Assembly (NCBI RefSeq): GCF_002250705.1
Contig: NZ_NMVP01000001.1
Coordinates: 310,001-374,000, forward strand
DNA length: 64,000 nucleotides
Direction: 5' to 3'
Origin: Enemella evansiae
Lineage (GTDB): Bacteria > Actinomycetota > Actinomycetes > Propionibacteriales > Propionibacteriaceae
Shown here piece after piece: positions 9,980 through 20,305 of this stretch. Under the pieces are notes generated by a model. That model did no database searches and was not told where the DNA came from. It saw only the letters and a list, made by a program, of their open reading frames with translations. Each line of letters starts with the position of its first letter. Positions within the stretch are counted from its first letter, which is position 1. The position numbers were made by a program, and so were the translations under genes.

Positions 9980-10936
9980 GTGTCGAGCACGGTGCGGGCC
10001 GACCAGCCGCCGTTCCCGACCCCGCCGCCGGGGGTTGCCTATCCGCAGCTGCTGCGGACCCCGGCCGCGACCTGGTGGCGCGCGGTGGCGGGCATCCTGC
10101 TGGCCCTGTGGGCCTGGCTGCTGCTGGGTGCGCTGGTCAGTCAGGTGGTGCTCGCCGCGGCCTGGCGACTCGGGCACAGCCAGTTGCCCCGGGAGGAGTT
10201 CTTCGCCGCCGCGCGGCGCTACGAATACTGGGAGGGGATGCTCGCCTCCCACCTGTCGATCATCACGATGATCCCGATCGTGTTCACCGTGCTGCGATTC
10301 GTGCACGGGGTCCCGGCCCGCCGGATCTGGTCGGTGGCCGATCGGATCCGCTGGCGCTATCTGGCCGCCTGTTTCGGGATCGCGGTGGTCGTCTTCGCGG
10401 GTTACGTCGCGACCATGCCGCTGCAGGGGATGCCGCTGCGGTGGCAGCCGCAGCCGGGTCTGCTGCCGTTCGTGCTGCTGATCTTCCTGCTGACACCGTT
10501 CCAGTCGATGTCGGAGGAGATGATGTTCCGCGGTTATCTCAGCCAGGCCGTCGGCAGCATGTTCCGCAATCCCTGGCCCGGGGTGATCGGCTCCTCGTTG
10601 CTGTTCGCCTTCTTCCACGGCTCGCAGAACCCGCAGCTGTTCATCAGCCGGTTCGCCTTCGGGATGGTCGTCGGCTGGCTGGTGGTCCGCACCGGCGGGC
10701 TGGAGGCCGCGATCGGGGCCCACGTCACCAACAACGTCTTCTCGTTCCTGCTGGCCGGTCTCACCGGCAGCATCGCCGGGGTGCGCCAGGTCACCGAGGT
10801 GGGCTGGCTGAAGTCCTTCTCCGATGTGATCACCTTCGCCGTCATCGCGGTGCTGGCGGCGCTGCTGGCGAAGTGGATGAAGGTGCCGGATCGCACACCG
10901 GGCGATGCGGAGGAGACCCGCGTCACCACGGCGTAA
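9980..10936 (+). CDS. CPBP family intramembrane glutamic protease
   Basis: 318 residues with about eight hydrophobic segments. The CPBP (CAAX protease/Abi) motifs are present in order: SEEMMFRGYL (EExxxR, motif 1), FAFFHGSQN (FxxxH, motif 2) and GAHVTNNVFSF (HxxxN/B, motif 3). Such proteins cleave or modify substrates within the membrane; roles range from prenyl-protein processing to bacteriocin self-protection. Its substrate here is unknown. GTG at 9980 begins 4 nt after the gltX stop, so it is very likely in the same transcript, an arrangement without an obvious functional reason. Confidence 0.9.
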   Translation: MSSTVRADQPPFPTPPPGVAYPQLLRTPAATWWRAVAGILLALWAWLLLGALVSQVVLAAAWRLGHSQLPREEFFAAARRYEYWEGMLASHLSIITMIPIVFTVLRFVHGVPARRIWSVADRIRWRYLAACFGIAVVVFAGYVATMPLQGMPLRWQPQPGLLPFVLLIFLLTPFQSMSEEMMFRGYLSQAVGSMFRNPWPGVIGSSLLFAFFHGSQNPQLFISRFAFGMVVGWLVVRTGGLEAAIGAHVTNNVFSFLLAGLTGSIAGVRQVTEVGWLKSFSDVITFAVIAVLAALLAKWMKVPDRTPGDAEETRVTTA

Positions 10937-10941
10937 CCGGT

Positions 10942-10971
10942 TTGGTGCGGGGGCCGCCGATACGGTAAAGT
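10942..10971 (+). promoter_or_regulatory. Probable tRNA operon promoter
   Basis: TTGGTG (10942-10947), 18 bp, TAAAGT (10966-10971), located 72 bp before tRNA-Gln and just after the CPBP gene. It would drive the two-tRNA transcript independently of gltX. Confidence 0.45.
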
Positions 10972-11043
10972 CTCTCGTCGTTGCCGGAGCGCGAGCCGAG
11001 GCGGCACCAGCACTGATCAGGTCACCGACCAGATGGTCAGTAT

Positions 11044-11115
11044 TGGGGTATGGTGTAATTGGCAGCACGACTGATTCTGGTTCAGTTAGTCTAGGTTCGA
11101 GTCCTGGTACCCCAG
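11044..11115 (+). tRNA. tRNA-Gln (anticodon CUG)
   Basis: 72-nt cloverleaf. Acceptor arms are TGGGGTA / TACCCCA with discriminator G. The anticodon stem ACTGA/TCAGT encloses a 7-nt loop with CTG at positions 34-36. The T arm is built on GGTTCGAGTCC. CCA is not encoded. It reads CAG codons, the dominant Gln codon in this sequence. Confidence 0.95.
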
Positions 11116-11167
11116 CGCAGGAGCGATTCGCCCCGGCCCTCCGGTCGTGGTAATCTCATCCGGCCGC

Positions 11168-11240
11168 GGCCCCGTTGTGTAGCGGCCTAGCACGCCGCCC
11201 TCTCAAGGCGGTAGCGCGGGTTCGAATCCCGTCGGGGCTA
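11168..11240 (+). tRNA. tRNA-Glu (anticodon CUC)
   Basis: 73-nt cloverleaf. Acceptor GGCCCCG / CGGGGCT (first pair G-U) with discriminator A. The anticodon stem CCGCC/GGCGG encloses CTCTCAA with CTC at 34-36. The T arm carries GGTTCGAATCC. CCA is not encoded. It lies 52 nt after tRNA-Gln, and a terminator follows directly, so the pair forms one transcript. Confidence 0.96.
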
Positions 11241-11245
11241 CAACT

Positions 11246-11283
11246 GCCCGGATTCCTTTCACGCAGAGGAATCCGGGCTTTTT
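11246..11283 (+). terminator. Intrinsic terminator of the tRNA transcript
   Basis: 12-bp perfect stem GCCCGGATTCCT / AGGAATCCGGGC with a 9-nt loop, followed by five T. A textbook rho-independent terminator 5 nt after tRNA-Glu. Confidence 0.92.
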
Positions 11284-11367
11284 CATCTCCGGTGCCACCC
11301 AACTTTTCGGTCGGCTCGCCACTCTCCACCGGTGTCAGCGAAGAACACTCGATGAGGAGAGAAGATC

Positions 11368-11892
11368 ATGGTGCGACCCATTGCGCTGCTGTCCGCAGCC
11401 GCTGCCGGGCTGGCCCTGGCCGGTTCGATCGTCACCGCCGCACCGGCCGGCGCCACCGAGCCCTACGTCCCGCCCTGCACCTCGGACACGGTCAACGTCC
11501 AGGCGGTCTACAACGACGGCGGGATGAACAAGGCGAACTACCGGATCCAGGTGGGCAACCCCGAGAACGCACCGCGGTCCTGCTCGATGGTCGGCTTCCC
11601 CGGGGTCGACCATGCCGGGCCGGGTGCGGAGACCATCGGGGCGCCGGCCGGGCGGAAGACCTGGCAGCCCGTGCAGCGGCTCATCCTGGCACCCGGGGAG
11701 ACCGCGTACGCCGAGTTGACGATCACCAACACCGGCCCGTTCGATCCGGAATCCTGCCAGGCCGTCGAGAGCCGCGGGTTGCAGGTCTGGCTGCCGAACA
11801 CCTACGACTACACCCTCGTCGACCTGCCGCACCGCGCCTGCGCCAACCCGGAGCTCACCCTGATGAGCGTGGGACCGATGCAGCACGCCTGA
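11368..11892 (+). CDS. Secreted DUF4232 family protein
   Basis: 174 residues. A Sec signal peptide is clear (basic MVRP, hydrophobic LLSAAAAGLALAGSIV, cleavage near APAGA-TEP). The mature part has the DUF4232 pattern: a first Cys (PPCTSD), SCSMVGFPGVDH, a GAPAGRKT loop, RLILAPGETAYAEL and a CQAVESRGLQVW strand near the end, with four cysteines that could form two disulfides. Function is unknown; members are exported proteins or lipoproteins of actinobacteria. GAGGAGAG upstream is a good ribosome site for ATG 11368. No partner gene is apparent. Confidence 0.88.
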   Translation: MVRPIALLSAAAAGLALAGSIVTAAPAGATEPYVPPCTSDTVNVQAVYNDGGMNKANYRIQVGNPENAPRSCSMVGFPGVDHAGPGAETIGAPAGRKTWQPVQRLILAPGETAYAELTITNTGPFDPESCQAVESRGLQVWLPNTYDYTLVDLPHRACANPELTLMSVGPMQHA

Positions 11893-11931
11893 TCCGCCGC
11901 GCGCCCGGCTGGATGGGGGCAGACTGACACC

Positions 11932-13020
11932 ATGCGCCAGCTCGCCCTGCAGGACCCCGGACAGCTCAACCCGCCCGCCACCGACGCGGCCGCGTTCCAC
12001 CGCAGCATCCCCGGTCATGCGGCCACGCCGCTGGTCGAGCTGCCCGGGCTGGCGGCGCAGCTGGGCATCGGCCGGTTGCTGGTCAAGGACGAATCGGACC
12101 GGCTCGGGCTGCCGTCGTTCAAGATCCTCGGGGCATCCTGGGCCGCCGCGCGGGCGGTCGGGGAGCACCGGGGCCGGGCGATCGGCAGCTGGCCCGAGCT
12201 GCTCGCGGCGTCCGCCGGCCAGCGGCTCACCCTGGTCACCACCAGCGACGGCAACCACGGTTGGGCACTGGCCAAGGTGGCGCACGATCTCGGTGTACGG
12301 TGCCGGGTGCACCTGCCCGACGGGGTCGGATCGCTGGCCAGGCAGGGAATCCGGGCCCTCGGTGCCGAGCTGGTCGAGGCCGGCGGTGACTATGACGAGG
12401 TGGTCGCACGCACTGCGGCCGGCCTGGATCCGGCTGCCGGGGAGCTGCTCGTCCAGGACACCAGCTGGGCCGGTTACGCCACCATCCCGCGGGCGATCGT
12501 CGACGGCTATCGCACCCTGGCGGCGGAGGCCGACGAGCAGGCCGCCGCTCTCGGCACCCGGCCGGAGCTGGTGCTGGTGCCGATGGGGGTCGGTTGTCTG
12601 GGCCAGGCGATGGTCGAGCACTTCCGGGCACCGGGCAGTGATGCGCAGGTCGTCGCGGTCGAACCCGCGGTGGCCGCCTGCGTCACCGCCTCGCTCGCCG
12701 CCGGTGCGCGGGTCACCGTCGACACCGGGCGGGCCACCACGATGGCCGGGCTGCGCTGCGGTACGCCGAGTGCGGACGCCTGGCCGGTGCTGGCGGCCGG
12801 GTTGTCGGCCGGGGTCGCGATCACCGATGCCGAGTCCGCCGCCGCGGCCGCCGAACTCGCCGTTGCCGGCATCGCACTCGGCCCCTGCGGGGCCGCACCG
12901 CTGGCCGGATTGCGTGCCCTGCTGGCGGATCCGGGCGCCCGGGACCGGCTCGGCCTCGGCCCGGAGTCGGTGGTGCTGCTGATCGGCACCGAGGGCGCCG
13001 CCGCGAACGCCGGTCAGTGA
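11932..13020 (+). CDS. PLP-dependent lyase, diaminopropionate ammonia-lyase-like
   Basis: 362 residues of fold-type II PLP enzymes. VKDESDRLGLPSFKILGASW carries the Schiff-base Lys in SFKILG, TSDGNHGWALA binds the phosphate side, and VQDTSWAGYATIPRAIVDGY is close to the diaminopropionate ammonia-lyase pattern (QDTxWxGYxxIPxxIMxGY). It would release ammonia from 2,3-diaminopropionate or a related amino acid. It is shorter than the usual about 400 residues, so a related deaminase activity is possible. CAGACT (11920-11925) ends 6 nt before the ATG: leaderless layout. The 3' end overlaps the convergent DUF309 gene by 7 bp. Confidence 0.8.
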   Translation: MRQLALQDPGQLNPPATDAAAFHRSIPGHAATPLVELPGLAAQLGIGRLLVKDESDRLGLPSFKILGASWAAARAVGEHRGRAIGSWPELLAASAGQRLTLVTTSDGNHGWALAKVAHDLGVRCRVHLPDGVGSLARQGIRALGAELVEAGGDYDEVVARTAAGLDPAAGELLVQDTSWAGYATIPRAIVDGYRTLAAEADEQAAALGTRPELVLVPMGVGCLGQAMVEHFRAPGSDAQVVAVEPAVAACVTASLAAGARVTVDTGRATTMAGLRCGTPSADAWPVLAAGLSAGVAITDAESAAAAAELAVAGIALGPCGAAPLAGLRALLADPGARDRLGLGPESVVLLIGTEGAAANAGQ

Positions 13021-13550
13021 CCCGGCCGCAGCACCTCGGCCAGCTGTCCGAAGGTGGCCGGCGTGCCGAGGTCGGCCGGCGACAGCTCGGCGACCGACCC
13101 GTCGACGGCGGCCAGGTCCAGCCCGTGCGGGTGGCGATCCGGGTACGCCGCCAGCGCGGCCAGGCTGCGCTGCCGCAGCCGATCGGCGCCGGTGGCGTTG
13201 CCGCGGGCGGCATGGGTGAGCGCCACCATCAACTGGGCCAGCGGTTTCCAGAGCTCGCGTTCGCTGTCCGGGCCGGACTTCCAGGCATCCTCGAACACCT
13301 CGTGGGCGTGGAAGGGCCGACCCGCGAGGAGCTGCTCGGAGGCCTCGGACAGGCTTTCCCGCGGGCTCCGGATCACCCCTTCGCCGAGCCGCGGAACGCC
13401 CTCGGCGCCATGCGGCAGCGGCCGGCCCAGCCCGTCGCGCGGGCGGGCGTTGCGGGCGCGGCCCTGCTCGTCGCGGTCCCGAGCTCCCGACGCCCCGCTG
13501 ATGATCCGATCCCTACTTGCCGGCGCGCTTCTGGATGTTGGCCCATTCAT
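13014..13550 (-). CDS. DUF309 family protein
   Basis: About 178 residues. The core AGRPFHAHEVFEDAWK with the His pair, then LAQLMVALTHAARGN, is the DUF309 signature, a small helical fold with a conserved His/Glu cluster suggestive of metal binding; its biochemical role is unknown. Upstream, DRDEQGRARNARPRDGLGRP is also conserved in actinobacterial members, so translation must begin before it. The only in-frame ATG there is 13550, inside the 3' end of glnS. That start is uncertain, and a rarer codon after the glnS stop is possible. It probably shares the glnS transcript. Confidence 0.75.
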   Translation of the reverse strand: MNGPTSRSAPASRDRIISGASGARDRDEQGRARNARPRDGLGRPLPHGAEGVPRLGEGVIRSPRESLSEASEQLLAGRPFHAHEVFEDAWKSGPDSERELWKPLAQLMVALTHAARGNATGADRLRQRSLAALAAYPDRHPHGLDLAAVDGSVAELSPADLGTPATFGQLAEVLRPGH

Positions 13551-15201
13551 CACGCAACCCGACCGTGCGATGGAACAGCATCGGCTCCCGCGGATCGTGG
13601 GCGAAGTAACCGAGTCGCTCGAACTGCACCACCGCACCGGGCTCGGTGTCGGCGAGCGCCGGCTCGACCTGGGCATCGCGCAGCAGTTCGACCGAATCCG
13701 GATTCAGGTCGTCCATCGGGTCACCGGTCTCCTCGCCCGGTGCCTCGGCGGTGAACAACCGGTCATAGAGCGCGACCGTCGCCGGCACCGCATGCGCGGC
13801 GGAGACCCAGTGCATCGTCGACTTCACCTTGCGCCCGTCGGGAGCGTTCCCGCCGCGGGACTCGGGATCGTGGGTGGCGTGCACCGCGACCACCGCACCG
13901 TCGGCGTCCTTCTCCACCGAGGTGGCGGTGACCAGGAAGGCGCCGCGGAGGCGTACCTCCCGGCCGGGGGAGAGTCGGAAGAACTTCGGCGGCGGCACCT
14001 CGGCGAAGTCGTCGCGCTCGATCCACAGCTCGCCGGTGAACGGGACCTGGCGGGTGCCGTCGGCGGGGTTCTCCGGATTGTTGGTGAGCTCGAACCATTC
14101 CACGACAGGGTTTCCGGCCTCATCGACCGGCCAGTCGTCGAGGATCAGCTTGATCGGCCGGGTCACCGCCATCCGGCGCTGCGCGGTGGCGTTCAGCTGG
14201 CGGCGGACGAAGGACTCCAACAGTTCGATGCTCTGCCGGGCATTGGTCTTGGTGACCCCGATGTAGTTGCAGAACTCGACGATCGCCGAGGCGGGATAGC
14301 CGCGCCGGCGCAGCCCGCGCAGGGTCGGCATCCGCGGATCGTCCCAGCCGTCGACCACACCGTCTTCGATGAGTTGGCGCAGCCGGCGCTTGGAGGTGAT
14401 GGTGTGGGTGAGCTCCAGGCGGGCGAACTCGATCTGCCGGGGCTGGTCACCGGGCAGCGGGAGCTGATCGAGGTACCAGTCATAGAGCGGCCGATTGTCC
14501 TGGAACTCCAAGGTGCACACCGAATGCGTCACCCCCTCCAGCGCATCGCTCTGGCCGTGTGCCCAGTCGTAGGTCGGGTAGATGCACCAGTCGTCACCGG
14601 TGCGGTGATGGTGCCGGCGCCGGATCCGATACATCACCGGATCGCGGAGCTGCATGTTCTCCGCGTCCATGTCGATCTTCGCGCGCAGCACCCGGGAGCC
14701 GTCGTCGAACTCGCCGGCGCGCATCCGGCGCAGCAGGTCGAGGTTCTCCTCGACCGGGCGATCCCGATACGGGCTGGCGATGCCCGGTTTCCCGTAGCCG
14801 CCGCGCTGCTCGGAGATGGTGTCGGTGTCCTGGTCGTCGACGTACGCCTTGCCCTGGCGTACCAGTTCCTCCGCCCACTGGTAGATCTGCTCGAAGTAGT
14901 CCGAGGCATGCCGGACCGAGGCCGGGGTGAAACCGAGCCAGGCGAGGTCTTCCAGGATCGCCTCGCCGTATGCCGCTTCCTCGGTGTCGGGGTTGGTGTC
15001 GTCGAGGCGGAGGTTGCAGATCCCGCCGAAGTCCTGGGCGACACCGAAGTCCACCGAGATCGCCTTGGCGTGGCCGATGTGCAGGAACCCGTTCGGCTCG
15101 GGCGGGAACCGGGTCTGCACGCGCCCGGAATAGGTGCCCTGCTCGTTGTCGGAGCGAACGAGTCCGTGGATGAAGTCGTCGGTCGGCCCGGGCTGCGTCA
15201 T
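13513..15201 (-). CDS. glnS: Glutaminyl-tRNA synthetase
   Basis: Charges tRNA-Gln directly with glutamine. About 562 residues: class I core with FPPEPNGFLHIGHAKAI (HIGH at about 41-44), LRLDDTNPDTEE, PTYDWAHGQSDALEGVTHS, the KMSKS counterpart ITSKRRL (about 267), and the two beta-barrel anticodon-binding domains of GlnRS/eukaryotic-type GluRS at the C-terminus (RLSPGREVRLRGAFLV onward). The start ATG at 15201 is preceded by TACGTT with 7 nt between (leaderless layout). GlnRS is uncommon in actinobacteria, which mostly use GluRS plus GatCAB, so acquisition by transfer followed by adaptation to local GC and codon use is a fair inference. Confidence 0.95.
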   Translation of the reverse strand: MTQPGPTDDFIHGLVRSDNEQGTYSGRVQTRFPPEPNGFLHIGHAKAISVDFGVAQDFGGICNLRLDDTNPDTEEAAYGEAILEDLAWLGFTPASVRHASDYFEQIYQWAEELVRQGKAYVDDQDTDTISEQRGGYGKPGIASPYRDRPVEENLDLLRRMRAGEFDDGSRVLRAKIDMDAENMQLRDPVMYRIRRRHHHRTGDDWCIYPTYDWAHGQSDALEGVTHSVCTLEFQDNRPLYDWYLDQLPLPGDQPRQIEFARLELTHTITSKRRLRQLIEDGVVDGWDDPRMPTLRGLRRRGYPASAIVEFCNYIGVTKTNARQSIELLESFVRRQLNATAQRRMAVTRPIKLILDDWPVDEAGNPVVEWFELTNNPENPADGTRQVPFTGELWIERDDFAEVPPPKFFRLSPGREVRLRGAFLVTATSVEKDADGAVVAVHATHDPESRGGNAPDGRKVKSTMHWVSAAHAVPATVALYDRLFTAEAPGEETGDPMDDLNPDSVELLRDAQVEPALADTEPGAVVQFERLGYFAHDPREPMLFHRTVGLRDEWANIQKRAGK

Positions 15202-15268
15202 GGGCGTCAACGTAGCACGCAATCCATGGTGCCGAGCCCCGCCGGACGGCCGTCAGCGGGCGGCGGGG

Positions 15269-15622
15269 TCAGTCCTTGTGGGCGACGATGTTGAGCACGT
15301 TGCCGTCGGGGTCGCGGACGAAGAATCGGCGGACGCCCCACTCCTCCTCGGTGAGCGGATGCACGATCTCGAAACCCCGGCGGCGGGCCTCGGCGTAGGC
15401 CTCGTCGACGTCGTCGACCTTGACCGAGATCACCGCGTCCTCGGTGGCCGTCGCATCACGGGTCACCACCTGCAGATGGGCGCCGGTCTCGGGGGAGGTC
15501 AACCGGGTGACCCAGCCGAGATTGAATTCCTCGACGGTCAGGCCGAGGTAGTCGGCATAGAAACGTCGGGCTGCTGCCAGGTCGGCCACGGGCAGATCGG
15601 CGATGATCGAGTGCACGCGCAT
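15269..15622 (-). CDS. VOC (glyoxalase/bleomycin-resistance) family protein
   Basis: 117 residues, one vicinal-oxygen-chelate domain: LPVADLAAARRFYADYLGL opens the fold, and ending RRFFVRDPDGNVLNIV is the usual second beta-alpha-beta unit. Such proteins bind metal or sequester and transform small molecules. No substrate can be assigned. It lies just downstream of the mptB-like gene, 4 nt apart, and could be co-transcribed. Confidence 0.88.
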   Translation of the reverse strand: MRVHSIIADLPVADLAAARRFYADYLGLTVEEFNLGWVTRLTSPETGAHLQVVTRDATATEDAVISVKVDDVDEAYAEARRRGFEIVHPLTEEEWGVRRFFVRDPDGNVLNIVAHKD

Positions 15623-15626
15623 GGCA

Positions 15627-17075
15627 TCAAGCCTGCTGCGGTTGTTCGACCCTGTCCAGACCTGCCGTGCGGGTCCTGCGGTCCCAGTACGCCCAGGCGA
15701 GGGCCGGGATCGCGGCCAGCGGGACCGAGATCGGCGGCGACAGATACTCCTGCAGGATGCCGGACAGCAGGAGCAGCAGCACCACGGCCAGACAGACCCG
15801 GACCACCCGTGCCGAGGGTCGGGCGAAGGGGATCACCGGTCCGCCCCACAGCACGTACCAGGGTTGCACCGCCGGCCCCAGCAATCCGAACACCAGCAGG
15901 GATCCGGCAGTGAAGGCGATCGGGCGGTGGGGGCCGAAACGGCGCAGCACCCAGATGAACGCGGCGAGCATCAGCAGCGCGCTGACCACGGTCAGGGTGC
16001 GGTCGACGATCCCGAAGCGGACCCCCCAGCGCAGCGCCAGCTGGGCGAACCAGCTCAACGGCGAGTGGTTGATCACCAGGCTGGGCGAACCCGCGTACCG
16101 ACCCAGCCAGCCGAACATCAACCGGTCGGGCAGGGAGAGCAGGACCAGCACCGCACCGCCGACGGCGCCGCCGACCAGCAACCCCCCGATGGCCCGTCCC
16201 CAACGCACCGGCAGGGCGGGGGTGCGGGCGGAATGGTCGCCGAACAGGGCGAACCAGACCACCCCGGGGCCGGCCAGGATCGCGGGTTGCTTCACCGCGG
16301 CGGCGACCCCGATCATCGCGGCCCCCCAGAACAGGCCGCCGCGCAGCCGGGCCACCCATAGCGCGATCAGGATGAACCCAAGCATCAGCGCATCGTTGTG
16401 CATGCCGCCGATCAGTTGCACCTGCAGCAAGGGATTCAGCCCGATCGCCCAGAGGGCGCCGGTGCCGCTGACCCCGACCAACCGGGCCAGCGGGACGGCG
16501 GCGATCAGCATCAGCGCGACCCCGGCCAGCGCGATCAGCCGCATCGCGACGACCGACCAGTAGGGGTCGTCACCGGTGATCCAGACCAGGAAACCCTGCA
16601 GCTGCAGCGACAGCGGGGGATAGACCGCAGTGGTCTCCAGCCAGGCGGGGTAGACCCCTTCGGTGAACGGGCTCGGGAAGCCCATCGCCACCTGGTAGGG
16701 ATTTCTTCCCTGGTTGAGCAACCAGCCCTGAGCGGCGTACGCGTAGGGGTCCGCGGTCATCACCGGCGGTACCGGCCAGAACGGCAGGCTCCAGAGCAGG
16801 GCGATCAACCGCCAGGGCCGCCGATGGCTGGCCTCCTCGCCGTGCCTCGGGCGCAGCGCCAGCCAGGAAGCGAAGAGCAGTACCGATCCGAGCACCGCCA
16901 GCACCCGGCTGAGGTAGCGCCCGAAGGCGTGCCGCAGCCAGGGCAGGTTCCGCTCGACGAGCCCCTCGGCGCCCTCGGGCAGATAACCGACCGCGAAGGG
17001 GAGGACGGCCACCAGGGCCGACCCGAGCATCCCCACCGCCACCCAGACAGGGGTGGGCAGGCGGCGGCTCGGCAT
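15627..17075 (-). CDS. mptB: Polyprenol-phosphomannose-dependent alpha-1,6-mannosyltransferase (MptB-like)
   Basis: 482 residues with about 11-12 hydrophobic segments, a GT-C fold integral membrane glycosyltransferase. It resembles the MptA/MptB group that extends the mannan core of lipoglycans using polyprenyl-phosphate mannose: an early acidic loop [45 protein letters not shown] and [12 protein letters not shown] are conserved blocks. The active site would face outside. TAGGAT on the minus strand ends 6 nt before ATG 17075 (leaderless layout). It implies a mannosylated lipoglycan in the envelope. MptA and MptB cannot be separated by eye. Confidence 0.85.
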   Translation of the reverse strand: MPSRRLPTPVWVAVGMLGSALVAVLPFAVGYLPEGAEGLVERNLPWLRHAFGRYLSRVLAVLGSVLLFASWLALRPRHGEEASHRRPWRLIALLWSLPFWPVPPVMTADPYAYAAQGWLLNQGRNPYQVAMGFPSPFTEGVYPAWLETTAVYPPLSLQLQGFLVWITGDDPYWSVVAMRLIALAGVALMLIAAVPLARLVGVSGTGALWAIGLNPLLQVQLIGGMHNDALMLGFILIALWVARLRGGLFWGAAMIGVAAAVKQPAILAGPGVVWFALFGDHSARTPALPVRWGRAIGGLLVGGAVGGAVLVLLSLPDRLMFGWLGRYAGSPSLVINHSPLSWFAQLALRWGVRFGIVDRTLTVVSALLMLAAFIWVLRRFGPHRPIAFTAGSLLVFGLLGPAVQPWYVLWGGPVIPFARPSARVVRVCLAVVLLLLLSGILQEYLSPPISVPLAAIPALAWAYWDRRTRTAGLDRVEQPQQA

Positions 17076-17134
17076 GCCGCAATCCTAGGGGGATCGGCGC
17101 GTTCGGCGCGTACGCCGAAGCCGGCCGGGTCGGG

Positions 17135-17860
17135 TCAACCTTCCTGGCCGGAGTCGCGCAGCACCTCGGTCAGCCGATCGGCCGCCGCGATCACGGCCCG
17201 GGCGTGCAACCGGCCGGGCTGGCGCGAGAGTCGCTCGATCGGCCCGGAGACGCTGAGCGCGGCGATCACCTTGCCGGAGGGGGAACGCACCGGCGCCGAC
17301 ACCGAGGCCACCCCGGCCTCCCGCTCGCCGACCGACTGGGCCCAGCCGCGGCGGCGTACCGCTGCCAGGGCGACCGCCGAATAGCGCGAACCGCGCAGGC
17401 CGCGCTGCATCCGTTCCGGTTCCTCCCAGGCGAGCAGCACCTGGGCGGCCGAACCGGCCGACATCGTCAGCTGCGACCCGACCGGCACGGTGTCGCGCAG
17501 ACCCGACATCCGTTCGGCGGCGGCGACGCAGATCCGGACATCACCCTGGCGGCGGAACAGCTGCGCGGATTCCCCGGTGATGTCGCGCAGCCGGGCCAGC
17601 ACCGGTCCGGCGGTCGCCAACAGGCGGTCCTCACCGGCGGCCATCGCCAGCTCCGCGAGCCGCGGGCCGAGGACGAAGCGGCCCTGCAGGTCACGACCGA
17701 CCAGGCGGTGGTGTTCCAGCGCCAACGCGAGTCGGTGTGCGGTCGGGCGGGCCAGCCCGGTGGCGCTCACCAGACCGGCCAGGGTGGTCGGTCCGGTTTC
17801 CAGGGCGCTGAGCACCAGGGCTGCCTTGTCAAGAACGCCGACTCCGCTAGAGTTGTCCAT
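17135..17860 (-). CDS. ltbR: IclR-family regulator of leuCD (LtbR type)
   Basis: 241 residues: N-terminal winged HTH ([36 protein letters not shown]) and a C-terminal IclR effector domain ([21 protein letters not shown] onward). A divergent IclR gene beside leuCD is the arrangement of LtbR in Corynebacterium glutamicum, which represses leucine and tryptophan genes, and it recurs in mycobacteria; that role is inferred from context. The start ATG at 17860 has TTGCGT-N17-CAATAT ending 6 nt upstream, a leaderless promoter lying inside the shared ltbR-leuC control region, so autoregulation is likely. The longer open frame upstream is antisense to leuC and not coding. Confidence 0.88.
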   Translation of the reverse strand: MDNSSGVGVLDKAALVLSALETGPTTLAGLVSATGLARPTAHRLALALEHHRLVGRDLQGRFVLGPRLAELAMAAGEDRLLATAGPVLARLRDITGESAQLFRRQGDVRICVAAAERMSGLRDTVPVGSQLTMSAGSAAQVLLAWEEPERMQRGLRGSRYSAVALAAVRRRGWAQSVGEREAGVASVSAPVRSPSGKVIAALSVSGPIERLSRQPGRLHARAVIAAADRLTEVLRDSGQEG

Positions 17861-17866
17861 AACTTG

Positions 17867-17895
17867 ATATTGCCGTCTCGAATCCTGGAACGCAA
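17867..17895 (-). promoter_or_regulatory. ltbR promoter (leaderless) in ltbR-leuC control region
   Basis: On the minus strand: TTGCGT (17890-17895), 17-bp spacer, CAATAT (17867-17872), then 6 nt to the ATG at 17860. A plus-strand candidate for leuC, TTGCCG (17870-17875)-N18-AAGTCT (17894-17899), overlaps it face to face, so one bound repressor could block both. Confidence 0.55.
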
Positions 17896-17974
17896 GTCTG
17901 TGGCCGGGGCTGCTGGCAACGATGGCGGAGACGCACCGAGGTGCGGCGATATCGACTCGGACCTGGATGGAGTC

Positions 17975-19431
<1,457 letters not shown>

Positions 19432-19432
<1 letters not shown>

Positions 19433-20037
19433 TGGAGAAGTTCACCACCCACACCGGGACCGCGCTGCCGCTGCGGCGCAGCAACGTGGACACCGACCAG
19501 ATCATCCCGGCGGTCTATCTGAAGCGGGTGACCAAGTCCGGCTTCGAGGACGGGCTGTTCGCCGCCTGGCGCACCGATCCGGAGTTCGTCCTGAACAGGC
19601 CCGAGCATGCCGAGGTGAGCATCCTGGTGGCCGGCCCCGATTTCGGCACCGGCTCGTCGCGGGAGCATGCCGTCTGGGCCTTGCAGGACTACGGATTCCG
19701 GGTGGTCATCGGTTCCCGCTTCGGTGACATCTTCCGGAACAACGCCGGGAAGGCCGGGTTGCTGATCGCGCTGGTCAAACAGTCCACCGTCGAGGAGCTC
19801 TGGGAGGCGATCGAGCTCGATCCCAGCCTGGCCGTCACCGTCGACCTCGAGGCCCGCAGCATCACCGCGGGACAGAAAGTCTGGGAATTCGAGATCGATG
19901 ACTACACCCGGTGGCGACTGATGGAGGGTCTCGACGACATCGGCCTCACCCTGCGGCAGGCCGACGCCATCGACGACTACGAGTCCCGGCGGCTCCCGTT
20001 CAAGCCGAAAACCATCCCTGCAAGGGTTTCCAGCTGA
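19432..20037 (+). CDS. leuD: 3-isopropylmalate dehydratase, small subunit
   Basis: 201 residues, the swivelling subunit of Leu[21 protein letters not shown] at the N-terminus and [17 protein letters not shown] with the phosphate-binding GSSREHA are diagnostic; [11 protein letters not shown] follows. It starts 2 nt inside the leuC stop context (TGATG). A strong terminator follows 12 nt downstream and closes the leuCD operon. Confidence 0.96.
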
Positions 20038-20048
20038 TTCCACCTGTC

Positions 20049-20087
20049 GCCCCGGATGCTCCTCGCCGAGCATCCGGGGCGCTTTTT
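20049..20087 (+). terminator. leuCD terminator
   Basis: 13-bp perfect stem GCCCCGGATGCTC / GAGCATCCGGGGC with a 6-nt loop, then GC and five T. Rho-independent terminator directly after leuD. Confidence 0.93.
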
Positions 20088-20171
20088 CATGGGGTGGCCC
20101 GGACCCCGGGGCACCGGGTCACGGGCCGTCGGCGTACCCGGAAATCGTTGCGACACGGCAGATCCGAGTAC

Positions 20172-20209
20172 TTGACATGTTTGTGATTGCTCTCATCTTT
20201 CCCTAGCGT
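20172..20209 (+). promoter_or_regulatory. Probable hupB promoter
   Basis: TTGTGA (20181-20186), 17 bp, TAGCGT (20204-20209), giving a leader of about 90 nt. A consensus -35 TTGACA also lies at 20172-20177 but lacks a good -10 at 17 bp. The stretch is visibly AT-richer than its surroundings. Confidence 0.4.
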
Positions 20210-20305
20210 GGTGCCTGCAGCCACCGGTTGGCTGCGGCCAAGACCTCGACAGGGCTTGGGCACACAGGCGTCCCGAACGATCGGGACAGTTCGGAGAGAG
20301 TGACT

